A stretch of DNA of 31,438 nucleotides from Trichomonas tenax (taxonomy: Eukaryota > Parabasalia > Trichomonadida > Trichomonadidae). This document shows, piece after piece, positions 7,463 through 17,161 of this stretch. The stretch's first letter is position 1. The number at the start of each line of letters is the position of its first letter. The stretch covers positions 1-31,438 of the forward strand of contig JALKBU010000599.1 of NCBI GenBank assembly GCA_023091735.1. The letters run 5' to 3'. Below the pieces are notes generated by a model. The model made no database searches. It saw only the letters and a program-made list of their open reading frames with translations, and had not been told where the DNA came from. The position numbers were made by a program, and so were the translations under genes.

Positions 7463-7837
7463 TTAACATTTCTTGGCAATCGGAGGATGGAAGTTGACTT
7501 CTTTGAACTGCTCTGATTTAAGGATTTCATCTTTGGGTGAAGGAATCGGTTTGCTGTTGAAATTCTTGTTATCGACTGATGTTGTTGGTGAATGGAACGC
7601 AATTTCATAACAGCTTAAAGCCTTACGTATATCTGCCTGATTCACAAATAAAGGACCACCCGGATTTCTGTTAGGACTCAAATTTTGAACAATTTCGAGT
7701 GTATCTTCGACATATCTGTAAAACATTTCGACGAGCATATCAGGGACCGCATCGTCGTATTCTTTGATGCCTTCCCTGGCAAGAAGTCTCTTCATATAAT
7801 CAACAATTGTCTCAACTTTTATCTCTTGGTTATCCAT
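7463..7837 (-). CDS. TAF9: TFIID subunit TAF9-like histone-fold protein
   Basis: The start chosen is the ATG at 7837 (MDNQEIKVETIV), since the upstream extension in this frame begins with GTG. The product is 124 residues. The histone fold spans about residues 8-80. EGIKEYDDAVPDMLVEMFYRYV corresponds to TAF9's GI-x-EY...V..ML..A.RYV helix, and FVNQADIRKALSC to the V.AADVRLAIQC helix, followed by FHSP for the FTSP turn. After it, NFNSKPIPSP and FHPP parallel the 'NQTPLP...PP' conserved region of TAF9. TAF9 pairs with TAF6 in TFIID and SAGA in the nucleus. The stop overlaps TAAA. It is divergent from the FHIP-like gene, with a shared ~580-bp upstream region. Confidence 0.8.
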   Translation of the reverse strand: MDNQEIKVETIVDYMKRLLAREGIKEYDDAVPDMLVEMFYRYVEDTLEIVQNLSPNRNPGGPLFVNQADIRKALSCYEIAFHSPTTSVDNKNFNSKPIPSPKDEILKSEQFKEVNFHPPIAKKC

Positions 7838-7852
7838 GAAAAAATTAATCAC

Positions 7853-8415
7853 TCCTTTCTGACATTACTTGTTACTTTTGATGAATATTTGACACTTTAT
7901 TTGGCAGTTTTTAATTACTATTTGATTTTGTCTTCAAACATAGAAATTGGAGCTATCTGTTTAATCAATCTCTTTGAATTATCCTATAAATGATTAGGCT
8001 TAAGCAACACTCGAAAATATCAAAGAGATACTTTTGGAAGAAAAAATACTTTATGTGTCAAAAATGAAGTTTATTTGTCAAAAGGATTGCTTATCTTCAA
8101 AAAAATCATATATAGAAACGATATCTAATAGTTTTTCTTAAATAATTATGATCACACTCTGATACTATATTATTTAATAATGGATAGACAGTAAATATCA
8201 TTTTTTACATGACAAATTGAAATTTATTTGTCAAAAATATCAAATCATCACGATAATTATATATTGAAACTGTACATAATACCTTTTTTTCGACAAATAT
8301 GAATTAAATATAGTATAGGATGTTGTGATCATAGAGAGAAGTTTCTAAACTTGTGATGATAATTTTAACAATAAAGCGTCAAAATATTTTACTTGACAGA
8401 TTTCAACATTTATTT
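7853..8415. promoter_or_regulatory. Shared upstream region of two divergent genes, with tandem duplication
   Basis: This holds the upstream sequence of TAF9 (minus) and the FHIP-like gene (plus). About 8050-8145 and 8205-8310 are imperfect copies of each other: both contain TTTATTTGTCAAAA (8067-8080, 8222-8235), then ATATATAGAAAC or ATATATTGAAAC. A TTTACATGACA motif lies at 8204-8214 in the second copy, with GTGTCAAAAA in the first. No ORF is seen. Confidence 0.5.
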
Positions 8416-9918
8416 ATGTGGGGATTATTAAAGAAAGCAGGAGAATATATCGCTCCTATTATTGCAGTCGACGCTCTCCAGGACCTCAAAGAGGCGTGCG
8501 AGCACGCTATCAACATATTAAATGGTTCTGACAACGAGAAAGAACTCACACTTCATTCCAGTTTGAGCGTTGTCCAGGATTTCCTTACAGAAGAAGTCGG
8601 GCAAACGGATATTCCGTGCTTCGACTACGTAACGAGTCAGTTATTCATACAGAAAATGGCAGAATTTTTGTCCCCGAAATTAACATCTCAGCAAGTTGAA
8701 GCAATTCTCACATTCTTCTTCGCTTTCGCGACGACAAAGCTCGCGAGCCACTTCGCACAGATAACAGTTCACAGACCTTTCTCTGTAGTTGTTTCGAAAC
8801 TCGAAAATGTTTACTCGAAAGCACCAAAAGTCGTTGACGAATTTGTTACCGGTGTCTGGTCACAGTGTAAGAAGTCTCCTTTGATGCTAGAAATGATGTC
8901 TGCACCAGGTGAGAAAGGAATGACGTATCCACTTCTAGACTTCTTCTGCGTTGCTGCATTTAATCCGGATGAAATAGGAAATCTCTCTCGTGAAGCGATT
9001 TTATACATATTCTCATCGAAAGACGAACCTGAAGTTAAAATACACGAATCTCTTCCAAAATACATCTTAAAGCCATTATCAGAGTCTGTTACATCATACC
9101 TTAAGAATGTTTGTGAGTGTGTGCCAACCATTCAGTTCAATGGATCTTCTACACTCCTCATAAACTGGATCGATCAATTAACAATCAGAACAAAGACAGT
9201 TGATATGCCAGCGATATTAGCGCATGTACACACACTTGATACTACACGTAGACTTGGATCACTCGCTCTTTTATTAAATTATTTCGTAAATCAGACCGTT
9301 TCTTCTGTAATCATTGCGGAAGTTCAAAAGAAAAAAATCATCGACTTAATTATTACAGCATTAGATTCTAATAACGATGATTCGATTAAATCTGCTTTAG
9401 TTTTAATCAAATCGATGTTAATGAATCCAGAAACTATTTCTTATATTATTCCACCAACAAAGGATGAGCGCATCGATGTTCTCTCTATGATGCCACCAAC
9501 ATGGCTCATGGAGCTCGATGGATCATCAGCCATCGCAAACTACGAGTTTGATGCGATGAACAGAATCAGTATCGTTGGCGGTGCTAAAGGAACGAATACA
9601 GATTTATTCCCACATGTTGCTGCTTTAATTAAGAAAGCTAAGACAATGCCATTGAGAGAGCTTCTTTCATTGACATCAGTTATTTCATTATTCATTGCCG
9701 CGGAGCCTTCATTAATCGGACAGTGCCTTGCTGAGAACTTCGAAGCTGCTGTTAACGATTTGCAGGAAATTCAGATCTTCCAGCTTCCTAACGACAGCTT
9801 TAAGGATGGCCCAGAAGTCCGTGCTGCAATTCTTGCTGAATTTGGTAAGGAAATTCACGCAACATATACTGCACATGAGAAATTGAACTCATTGAAGAAA
9901 GATTTCGATGAAGAATAA
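8416..9918 (+). CDS. FHIP/RAI16-like alpha-helical protein
   Basis: The start at 8416 (MWGLLKKAGEYIAP) is chosen because the 21 residues upstream in frame look non-coding. The product is 500 residues, entirely helical and without membrane segments. The arrangement resembles the FTS- and Hook-interacting protein family (FAM160/RAI16): an N-terminal amphipathic region, helical pairs, PLLDFFCVAAFN (~residues 170-181), then LSREAILYIF...LPKYILKPLSESVTSYLKNV, similar to the 'R..A...L......Y.....F.P.L...LS.LY..LP' region. FHIP proteins link Hook-dynein adaptors to early endosomes. The last ~40 residues are charged. The family call is from pattern memory; a generic HEAT/ARM solenoid is the alternative. 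The stop overlaps TAAA. Confidence 0.5.
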   Translation: MWGLLKKAGEYIAPIIAVDALQDLKEACEHAINILNGSDNEKELTLHSSLSVVQDFLTEEVGQTDIPCFDYVTSQLFIQKMAEFLSPKLTSQQVEAILTFFFAFATTKLASHFAQITVHRPFSVVVSKLENVYSKAPKVVDEFVTGVWSQCKKSPLMLEMMSAPGEKGMTYPLLDFFCVAAFNPDEIGNLSREAILYIFSSKDEPEVKIHESLPKYILKPLSESVTSYLKNVCECVPTIQFNGSSTLLINWIDQLTIRTKTVDMPAILAHVHTLDTTRRLGSLALLLNYFVNQTVSSVIIAEVQKKKIIDLIITALDSNNDDSIKSALVLIKSMLMNPETISYIIPPTKDERIDVLSMMPPTWLMELDGSSAIANYEFDAMNRISIVGGAKGTNTDLFPHVAALIKKAKTMPLRELLSLTSVISLFIAAEPSLIGQCLAENFEAAVNDLQEIQIFQLPNDSFKDGPEVRAAILAEFGKEIHATYTAHEKLNSLKKDFDEE

Positions 9919-10019
9919 ACTATTGTACTTTTGATTAATTATTTAAATTTATAATCTAATTTCCAAATTATATATATAGAAAGCTTAATTTAGGTATTTT
10001 TAAAATCACCAACAATTTT

Positions 10020-10703
10020 TTATTCACCACTTCTGCGTTTTTCAATTTCATCGGTTAAATTGGCAATTCTCTTCTTATAATGAATTATTGCGTCAATTTT
10101 TTCTTCGATTGAAGATGATTCTGTGATTGTTGGAAGAATTCCATACGTCGACAAATCAAACAGTTTAGCTTCGTTGTAGGCAACCTTTGAGAAGTATTTA
10201 GACATTTCTTTGATATAAAGTTCTGTATTCTTCTTGAATGACTCTCTTTCGGCCGCAGATAAATCATTTTCGATATCTTCTTCTCCATTCAATGGCAAAT
10301 ACTTTTTCTCGATAATATTTCTCTTTTCGTAAATATTCGCGCGGTGTTGCTCATCTTCAGAGACCTTTTTTCCATTGATTGTAACCAAGTCGGGGCCGAC
10401 TGTGTAGAGAATCCTTATGATGCAATCGTCATCTTTTACTAACGGAGTATCTGTTAAATCAATTGTCTTTAGAGACGGCTGTTGATCTAATCCTGTTAAG
10501 AATTTGATGGGGTTGTTATTGGCAATGATTGTTGTGAGATTTTTCTGAATGCATAACGTTTTGAATGACTCGATATTGTTTCCTGTGAGAATTAGTTCAC
10601 GAAGCTTCGGATCTTCCGGGATGTCACGCAAATTTGTGAGTCCTAAACCTGTCAAATCAAGTCTTCCGTGATTGATCTTTGGTAATTTCGACTTCTGACT
10701 CAT
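10020..10703 (-). CDS. Leucine-rich-repeat protein (SDS22/LRRcap type)
   Basis: The product has 227 residues. Four to five LRRs of the LxxLxLTGNxI type run from about residue 14 to 115: LDLTGLGLTNL, LRELILTGNNIESF, LTTIIANNNPIKFL, LKTIDLTDTPL. They close with PDLVTINGKKVS, typical of LRR cap ends in SDS22/ANP32/dynein-LC1-like proteins. The remainder (120-227) is helical and charged. It is probably a cytoplasmic or nuclear protein-interaction scaffold; the partner is not deducible. The start is supported by a TCATT box four bases upstream. The stop overlaps TAAA. Confidence 0.8.
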   Translation of the reverse strand: MSQKSKLPKINHGRLDLTGLGLTNLRDIPEDPKLRELILTGNNIESFKTLCIQKNLTTIIANNNPIKFLTGLDQQPSLKTIDLTDTPLVKDDDCIIRILYTVGPDLVTINGKKVSEDEQHRANIYEKRNIIEKKYLPLNGEEDIENDLSAAERESFKKNTELYIKEMSKYFSKVAYNEAKLFDLSTYGILPTITESSSIEEKIDAIIHYKKRIANLTDEIEKRRSGE

Positions 10704-10705
10704 TG

Positions 10706-10710
10706 AATGA
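10706..10710 (-). promoter_or_regulatory. Initiator (Inr) TCATT of the LRR gene
   Basis: On the minus strand TCATT is followed by CAATG, placing the predicted A+1 at 10708, five bases from the ATG. This matches the trichomonad Inr consensus TCA(+1)YW and very short 5' leaders. Confidence 0.65.
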
Positions 10711-12023
10711 AAATGTAATAATAATGAAAAGTGACTTGAAATATGTCGTGTAAATTATTAATTGCTATGTAAAACAAAAATGGATACCTTTAATAGAGCT
10801 TATTTATCGAGACTACGGCTACAAAGATATAGCTTCTACATCTATATTAAGATATTAATCTCGAAAAACTCCAATATAATATTTAATTTATTTACAGATT
10901 TAGAAATGTCTACTCGCTAAAAATTCGTAACAATATTTATTATCTTTCACTCTGAGTTTTTTAAACTACGACAATGACATTTCAACTAAATTTGGGAAAT
11001 GATAGGAAAGAATCAAAGTACTCCATTTCGCAGAAAATTTAAGGTGAATTGTCCTTAATTGCTTTTTTTAATCAAATAGGTAATAATTTTCTTTAATAAA
11101 TAGATTTTTCAAGTTAGCAGAATGTCCCTTAGTTCATAGTATGCAAGGGCATTCTATACAAAAAAGAACTTGAGCTGAAAACTATATTTCAATTATCCTT
11201 TCAATTCATTTTAGATCTTTGCTATAATATTGGACATGTGATTAATTAATACCAGATGTAAAAGAGACAGATGTAGAATAGCCCACCGTGTACTTTGCAT
11301 AATACTTGTGTTTCAATATGAGACACATCAATGAAATACTTCCTTATGTTTGAAGCATTAAACTCCAGCAAAACAGCAGAAAATGGGGAGAAAACCTAAT
11401 GCACATCATACAGATTAATCAGAATACATATAATATTTTTATCACTTCTTAATCATCAAGATTATTGAAGTGTTTGCTTCAAATCAGCTATGTTCTTCAT
11501 TAAAAACTATCTTATATCTGGTTTCTAAACTGTTGTGTTTAATTTTGTAATTCTCACACATGTTTGGATTCATTTAATCATCATTGTATCGATTAAGAAG
11601 AAATAAATGTTCCTAACGATGAAAAATCATGCAGTATTGGTAATGATAATAGTGCCTTTGATTGTTCACATTTTGAACATGTTGCAATTTCAATGTTGTT
11701 CATCAAATGGTATTTAACATCAGCGAAGTTAAACATAGTATAAACATTCTAAAACAATGATGTGGCATTGTTAAATTAGCCAAATTAGCGTAATATTTTT
11801 TCGCGATTACAAAAATGAGCTAAAACTTCGAACCTGCTAAATGCCAATCACTTCAGGGTGATATGGATATATAGGATAATTAGATAGTGAATGATTAAAA
11901 TAATATATTCGCCATCCAAAAAATAATGACTGTAGTCTGATTATTTGGTTGTCTATGAAACAGGCTTCGAGTAATGATAAATTTTTATTTAGAGTTAGAA
12001 AATTTGGGGTCAATAATAAAAAG
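10711..12023. other. 1.3-kb intergenic region, nothing recognised
   Basis: AT-rich, between two minus-strand genes (downstream of PP1, upstream of the LRR gene). No supportable ORF, RNA gene, tandem repeat or long inverted repeat was seen. A short minus-strand ORF reaching 11837 is an out-of-frame extension of the PP1 region. Confidence 0.5.
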
Positions 12024-13214
12024 TTAACATGAAGTGCCACGAGGTGGTGTACCTGGTCTCTCTTCTGGCAACTCAGCAAACTGCCACTTGTATGGTTCGA
12101 TTGTTGTGAATGAGCAGTAGAGGTTCTCATCGACATTGAGAACAGATCCACGGTTGTCGTACTCATAGCAGTAGTTTGGAGCTGAGAAGACAGTGACAAG
12201 GCACTGGTTGTTTGGATATGGGAACTCAAAGCCATCCATGACAGCTTGGTGAGCTCTGCATATTAAATCAAAACCAAATTTAATTAAGAACTCGTCTACC
12301 TTAGCAGCACCAAAGCACCATGATGTACCACGCTCGTTCTCACCCCAGTCATCGAAGTCAGCGTTTGGATCAGCCCAAAGGAGATCGCAGAGAAGGCCTT
12401 CTTCTGGAACTTCTGTTGGGCGCTTGATGTTCTTGATCTGATCGAGGGTGTGGAGGTCTGGTGATATGCCGCCGTGGATGCAGAAAATCTTCTCGTCAAT
12501 TGTAGCAGCAATTGGGAGGCAGTTGAAGACGCGGCCGTACTCGCGCCATATGTCGTTGTCAAAACGACGAAGGCACTCATCGTAGAAGCCGTAGAGGCGG
12601 TTGATGTAGGAGCATTCGTGATTACCACGGAGCATGAAGACGCGGTTCGGGTATAAGAGTTTGTAGCAGAAGAGGAGGCTGACTGTTTCAATGCTCTGGC
12701 ATCCACGATCGACGTAGTCACCGAGGAAGAGGAATTTTCCGTTTGGTGGATATCCTGTTTTCTCGAAGAAGCGGATGAGGTCGTGGAACTGACCATGGAT
12801 ATCACCGAAAATAACTAACGGTGCCTTGAGCTCGAGAAGTACTGGCTGGCTCATATAAACACTTGTAACGTTCTGGCAGAGGAAAACAATATCTTCGTGG
12901 GTAATTTTTGATGGTGTGCCTGGAAGTTCCGGACGAATAGCAAGAATCGTATCGATAATGCCTTGTACGCGCTTGCGATCTTCCTGAGAGAGTGTGCAGC
13001 CCTCCTCGGCCTCCTGAGTGCCCATGGCATCCTGGATGGCCGGCATTTCGACCTCAGAGGCCTGCTTCAATGCTGCGGGCTCGGAGGATGTAGATGTTGG
13101 TGCAGATGCGGCTGGTGCGGTTTGGGATTGTGCTGCGTTAGCGGCATTGTCCGCTGGTGCTGCTGCGTTTGTGACATTTTGGGCGTCGCCCTGATTAGGT
13201 GGGACTGAGCTCAT
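12024..13214 (-). CDS. PP1-type serine/threonine phosphatase catalytic subunit with N-terminal extension
   Basis: The product is 396 residues. The PPP signature motifs are intact: GDIHGQ (137-142), GDYVDRG (165-171), RGNHE (196-200), HGG (247-249), RAH (320-322) and SAPNYC (344-349). Expected metal ligands D138, H140, D166, N198, H247 and H322 and catalytic H199 are all present. The core is closest to PP1 (LICRAHQAVMDGFEF; YDNRGSVLNVDE). The C-terminus keeps TPPR, the PP1 Cdk-phosphorylation site, though the tail is short and ends RGTSC. Residues 1-~70 are a low-complexity Ala/Pro/Gln/Ser extension absent from animal PP1. Substitutions such as RGTSWCFG for RGVSFTFG and SAPNYCYEYDN for SAPNYCGEFDN suggest a divergent parabasalid paralogue. 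The gene is GC-richer and codon-biased compared with its neighbours, as for a highly expressed gene. Confidence 0.95.
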   Translation of the reverse strand: MSSVPPNQGDAQNVTNAAAPADNAANAAQSQTAPAASAPTSTSSEPAALKQASEVEMPAIQDAMGTQEAEEGCTLSQEDRKRVQGIIDTILAIRPELPGTPSKITHEDIVFLCQNVTSVYMSQPVLLELKAPLVIFGDIHGQFHDLIRFFEKTGYPPNGKFLFLGDYVDRGCQSIETVSLLFCYKLLYPNRVFMLRGNHECSYINRLYGFYDECLRRFDNDIWREYGRVFNCLPIAATIDEKIFCIHGGISPDLHTLDQIKNIKRPTEVPEEGLLCDLLWADPNADFDDWGENERGTSWCFGAAKVDEFLIKFGFDLICRAHQAVMDGFEFPYPNNQCLVTVFSAPNYCYEYDNRGSVLNVDENLYCSFTTIEPYKWQFAELPEERPGTPPRGTSC

Positions 13215-14079
13215 TTAATTAATTTATTATGTAGAGACTTTACTTCTTCTCAAAAAATATTATTTTTGCAGATATTTATTTTGATCGCATATACAGAAAA
13301 TAGGTATGTAGATATACTAAAATATCAGGTTTTCAACATTCTTTGTTTTTTGGGGATCATCACTTCATTGGGCTTTATAACATGAAATATAGCCATTACA
13401 CGGGTCAAAAAGCATATTTTTATAATAAAAAGCAACTTGCAATCCAAATAAAATATATTTTATTTTCTGACTTTTTTATGTTTTAAAACTTTTGAGTTTT
13501 GGCTAGTTAATGAGTGGCTATGCGTTGCGCAAGGCGCGGGCACTGTATTTCACGTGTTTATGAGTTAATGATGTTTGATGTACAAAAAAATCTAATGATT
13601 CATTAATATATATCATGTTTAGTATTGATAATATCGTTATTGGGGTTAATGCGGACTAGTAGATAACAACAGAATAGCAGTCTTTCAATTATTTTCATCG
13701 AAATAACCAATTATAAGCTATCATAAATTCGTAAACTTATCAAAAGTTTTGTAAAACGCTCAAGTTGGTCAGTTCTCAATCGAGGAAATAAGGTGGAAAC
13801 CCCGCAGTTATCTGTGCCTTTGCCTGTATCGGCCGTGTGATGAACCATTCATTTTCGATTTTTTATATATGAGCTGTCACGTTTTTAAATATTAGTAGAC
13901 TAATTTTATGATGAATTTGGGATATGCATCGTACAGAGTGCAAAAAAACAGCACCAAAATCGAATTTTAGTAGTTTAGTTTTCAATACTCTTCTGTCACG
14001 TAATATTATTTTTGTCACGTAAAATAAATTATGCCAACATTTTCAAACCCAAAACTATCATAAACATAATTCTAAAGTA
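13215..14079. other. Upstream region of PP1; dispersed TGTCACGTAA motifs
   Basis: No ORF is seen. A GC-rich spot (GCGTTGCGCAAGGCGCGGGC, ~13521-13540) lies ~310 bases upstream of the PP1 start. At 13786-13810 there is a short GC-rich segment (GGTGGAAACCCCGC) that does not complete any RNA gene I know. TGTCACGT-type motifs occur at 13874, 13994-14003 and 14013-14024. Confidence 0.4.
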
Positions 14080-14470
14080 GTTGTATATTGTAGCGTATAA
14101 TAATCCGTCGAACGAAAAGTGACGTATTACATGTCAGATTTGATATGTAAAGTGAGGCTTTAAAATTAGAGGGGTAGAATCTCAATCATAAAAGTGACAA
14201 ATCTGATTTTTTTTCTCACAAATATATATGATATTCAAAAGTTGTCTGTGAAGTGAGGAGATGATGTGTATTTAAAGCATGCATATTTATGGTTATATTT
14301 ATCATATTAAATTTTCTTACAAAGAGATTTTGAAAGTGATATTTGAAATAAAAAAGATATTGAATAAAAATGAATTATAACCCAATATATGTCATTTTCA
14401 TTAACCAAGGTCATCATTTATGCGATTTTAATAGGATATTAATTTTTTGTAATTATTTTTTAAAAAATAA

Positions 14471-14552
14471 AGTTTGTATGCATCCTTTGCACCATAACAC
14501 ACCTGAAATGCTAACATCAGGTCTGATTTGGTGCAAAGAATGCCTACAAACT
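14471..14552. ncRNA. Long-stem hairpin 1 with nested inner hairpin
   Basis: A 24-nt arm (14471-14494, ending CCTTTGCACCA) pairs with 14529-14552 (starting TGGTGCAAAG) at 22 of 24 positions. Inside it ACCTGA (14501-14506) pairs perfectly with TCAGGT (14517-14522) around a 10-nt loop. The stem resembles a pre-miRNA-like or structured RNA. Transcription is unproven, so 'ncRNA' is a candidate call only. Confidence 0.4.
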
Positions 14553-14555
14553 CGA

Positions 14556-14601
14556 CCAGGACGAAATCAGCTTAATTATTGAAATTTCGATTTCGTCCTG
14601 G
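14556..14601. ncRNA. Hairpin 2, perfect 12-bp stem
   Basis: CCAGGACGAAAT (14556-14567) pairs perfectly with ATTTCGTCCTGG (14590-14601) across a 22-nt loop. It starts three bases after hairpin 1. Either strand would form it. Confidence 0.4.
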
Positions 14602-14618
14602 AGTAGCAAAAACTAGCT

Positions 14619-14676
14619 GCAACTGTCTCAAAGACACTATGAGGACCTATACACATGTTGTCTTTAAGATAGTCGC
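14619..14676. ncRNA. Hairpin 3, ~20-bp stem with a few mismatches
   Basis: GCAACTGTCTCAAAGACAC (14619-14637) pairs with GTTGTCTTTAAGATAGTCGC (14657-14676), with about three non-Watson-Crick positions, some of which would be G:U in RNA. The loop is ~19 nt. It is the third consecutive stem within 206 bp. Confidence 0.4.
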
Positions 14677-14858
14677 AATTATTTTTTCAAGAAGTCACTT
14701 TTGGAGTCACACCCTTTTTATTATATGTCGGATTTGTCTGTCAAGTTTGGCATGTAAAGTGTCGCTTTTCGTTTGACGGAATATTATACGCAACATAAAA
14801 TAGTTGTATACAACATATTTATCATATTAACATCAACTTTTTTTGCCAAATCAAAAAC

Positions 14859-14870
14859 TGTCATGTAAAA
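14859..14870 (+). promoter_or_regulatory. TGTCATGTAAAA motif upstream of the ARM gene
   Basis: A copy of the recurrent intergenic motif, ~145 bases upstream of the ATG at 15013, just outside the foldback element. The role is inferred from recurrence only. Confidence 0.3.
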
Positions 14871-15012
14871 ATTGAATTTGTCACAACTATCAGATATTTT
14901 TCAGTATTTTAATTACGCATAATGCGCTAATTATTGAAACAATGTTATTTTAGATTTTGTCATTTTTGTGCCATTTGACTCGTAAATTACAAAAATTTGA
15001 CTCAATAGTCGC

Positions 15013-16383
15013 ATGGAAGATGATTATAAATTTCAGAATCTAAAATACTTTGAACATTATAAAAAAGAGAATGATAAGACACAGCTAGAGCTCTCCTATG
15101 ATAAGGAACAAGTTGCAATGTTACTTGCTCAATTAGATAATTCGACCAATAAAATTGAGCAATATCAACTATTAGTTATGATCATAAATGAAAGACCGAG
15201 AGCACTCACGCAGATTGGTCCATCATTTGTTATCGATTTAATTTCATTTATGCAAAGAGATGATTTTTTGTTACATATTTTAAGATGTTTCGGAACAATA
15301 TTCTTCTATATCAACGAAAAATTCATGGAAACGATACGTAACGCAATATTGAAGACAGATTTCTTTGAACTTTTAAATACAATTTTATTAAGTCCAACAG
15401 AAGATGTATACATTCCATTATTCATTCTCGACATTATCGAAGACGTAACCAAAATTGAATCTCTTGAATACACAGGCGCACTTATTGAATCAGAATTAAT
15501 TGACTCTCTTCTAATGAATAAGAATTTAGAAGAATTCACACCATACATATTATACATACTTAGATTTGTCCTCAGGATGAAAGGCATAATGGATTATAAC
15601 AGTACATACGAGAATATGATTAATTATATCACAAAATGTATGTATTTTGATGATATTTCTACTTTAAAACCTGCAATAAAAGCATTTAAAATCGCAAATG
15701 AAGTAGGAGATGTTATGGGTTACATTCTAGAAAATTCTGAAATCTTAAATCGAATTAAGGAGTGCATTTATCATAGTGATCCTAAAATAACTAAGAATGC
15801 GTACAATCTTGTCAGTTCATTGGCATCAAATGGAACAGAAGTTATTGATCTATTTTCATCATTCTTCATTATTGATGATTTCTTTGCAGGTTTGACAGGT
15901 GAACCTAATGTTATTATTGCTAATTTATCAGCTCTCATACAAATCAGACGAAACACAGAGAATCAAGTTCTTTTAATGCAGCTTTATATCAAACTATCAG
16001 ATCTTCCATATTATCAAATATTTAGCCCAGCAGCATTGGGGATCAAAAAAAAGATCATCTCATTGCTCAAAATATTCCTTGAAAACTGTCCTTTAAGCAT
16101 GAATGACATTTGCACAGAAGAATTACTTCTGTTTTTGTGCAACTACTTGAACATTGATACAGTTGATTCGGCATTTAAAGTAGCAGATCTTATGCTTCAA
16201 ATTATTGATATAGCACAATCTGAATTGAGATTAATGGATCTAATTGGCCATGTTTTTACAGATAATGAAGGTTTTGAATTCATAGATGAAGCTCTATATG
16301 AAATTGACTCTTCGGTTCCAAATCACGAGCTTAAAGAACACGTATTAAATCGTTTCCTAGGTTACTTCACATATGACTCTTAA
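15013..16383 (+). CDS. Armadillo/HEAT-like alpha-solenoid protein
   Basis: The 456-residue product starts MEDDYKFQNLKYFEHYKKEN and is helical throughout, with repeated ~40-residue hydrophobic helix pairs (for example QYQLLVMIINERP, FLLHILRCFGTIFFYI, VYIPLFILDIIEDV, KITKNAYNLVSSLASNG). Spacing and the NAYNLVSSLASNG type of helix resemble armadillo repeats. There is no signal peptide or membrane segment. The N-terminal basic/acidic region resembles an importin-binding-like linker only loosely. It is likely a cytoplasmic scaffold or transport adaptor. Similar ARM-like proteins form large families in trichomonads. The stop overlaps TAAA. No canonical TCAYW box is next to the start. Confidence 0.65.
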   Translation: MEDDYKFQNLKYFEHYKKENDKTQLELSYDKEQVAMLLAQLDNSTNKIEQYQLLVMIINERPRALTQIGPSFVIDLISFMQRDDFLLHILRCFGTIFFYINEKFMETIRNAILKTDFFELLNTILLSPTEDVYIPLFILDIIEDVTKIESLEYTGALIESELIDSLLMNKNLEEFTPYILYILRFVLRMKGIMDYNSTYENMINYITKCMYFDDISTLKPAIKAFKIANEVGDVMGYILENSEILNRIKECIYHSDPKITKNAYNLVSSLASNGTEVIDLFSSFFIIDDFFAGLTGEPNVIIANLSALIQIRRNTENQVLLMQLYIKLSDLPYYQIFSPAALGIKKKIISLLKIFLENCPLSMNDICTEELLLFLCNYLNIDTVDSAFKVADLMLQIIDIAQSELRLMDLIGHVFTDNEGFEFIDEALYEIDSSVPNHELKEHVLNRFLGYFTYDS

Positions 16384-17161
16384 ATCTTTACAAAGCATTA
16401 GATTTGGTCGAAATCACACAGTGCTTCTCTACGAAATGAAAATGACGGCTTTAATTTCAAAATGAATATATCATTGGACTGAAAGGAAATTGAAGCATGA
16501 ACAACAAAGAGACATATTATGTTTGGGCTATGACATTAAATTTCATTCGGTTCTTGTTCAAATTTAATTAAAAATCAAACCTCTTGAAATTTTTATGGAT
16601 AACAGGCATCCTTAAAGGATCCATCCTATTGGGACATCACATTTTAGACTCATCATTAAATATCATAGAATAGATATTAAAACGTTCCCTACAAACTTAT
16701 ATTATAAAAAAGCAATGCAAATATGCTATAATATCAGAGCTTATACGAATGCCAATGTATGAAGCTCGTGTAACAATATATCCCGTGGACAATGAATATA
16801 AGGCTAATAAAATATGTGATTTGAGCATATTATATTGGATAATTGATTAGACATATTGTAGTGTTGGTGGTGTTTTTTGTCCTAAAAGTGTTGTTTATAA
16901 GTTATTTTTGAAGAAATATTGAAAATAATAATTACATTATTCACATCAAGGAATGATATACCATACCGATATGGATGTTCCATGAAAAAAGTGATTAAAT
17001 TGAGATTACTATATGAAAGTATTAAATAAACATTAAATTGAAGGGCCAACCTTATAGATGTGATTTACAGAAGTTATATAATTGATGAATTATAGCAAAT
17101 TAGTTGGCTAATGTTTTATAAAATGGAAATCAAAAGAATGTGTTAAATTCTCAAAAAGAAA
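16384..17161. other. Intergenic, nothing recognised
   Basis: AT-rich spacer of ~780 bases with no supportable ORF, RNA gene or strong repeat. It contains only short palindromes. Confidence 0.5.

Larger units (their letters stand above)
14080..14814. mobile_element. Foldback (MITE-like) element, ~735 bp, imperfect terminal inverted repeats
   Basis: The left terminus (14080-14123, containing AGCGTATAATAATCCGTCGA and ACGAAAAGTGAC) recurs inverted at 14761-14814 (GTCGCTTTTCGT, GACGGAATATTATACG, GTTGTATACAAC) with a few indels. Weaker pairing continues inward (ATTACATGTCAGATTTGATA, 14126-14145, against the complement of ~14739-14760). No transposase is encoded: the 70-codon ORF at 14370-14582 only reads through hairpins. 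A clear target-site duplication was not found. This fits a non-autonomous inverted-repeat element. Its interior carries three further hairpins, listed separately. Confidence 0.6.

Noticed and set aside
12296..12805. Ser/Thr-rich 169-codon minus-strand ORF (and plus-strand ORFs at 12474 and 12963)
   Set aside because: These are alternative frames of the PP1 gene, open because of its strong codon bias and higher GC.
13786..13850. Possible RNase P or snoRNA-like segment (GGTGGAAACCCCGC, later TGATGA)
   Set aside because: Only isolated short matches; no D box, no paired universally conserved regions, no convincing secondary structure.
14370..14776. Two adjacent plus-strand ORFs of 70 and 65 codons
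   Set aside because: They read through the hairpin arms of the foldback element, with no domain or coding-like composition.
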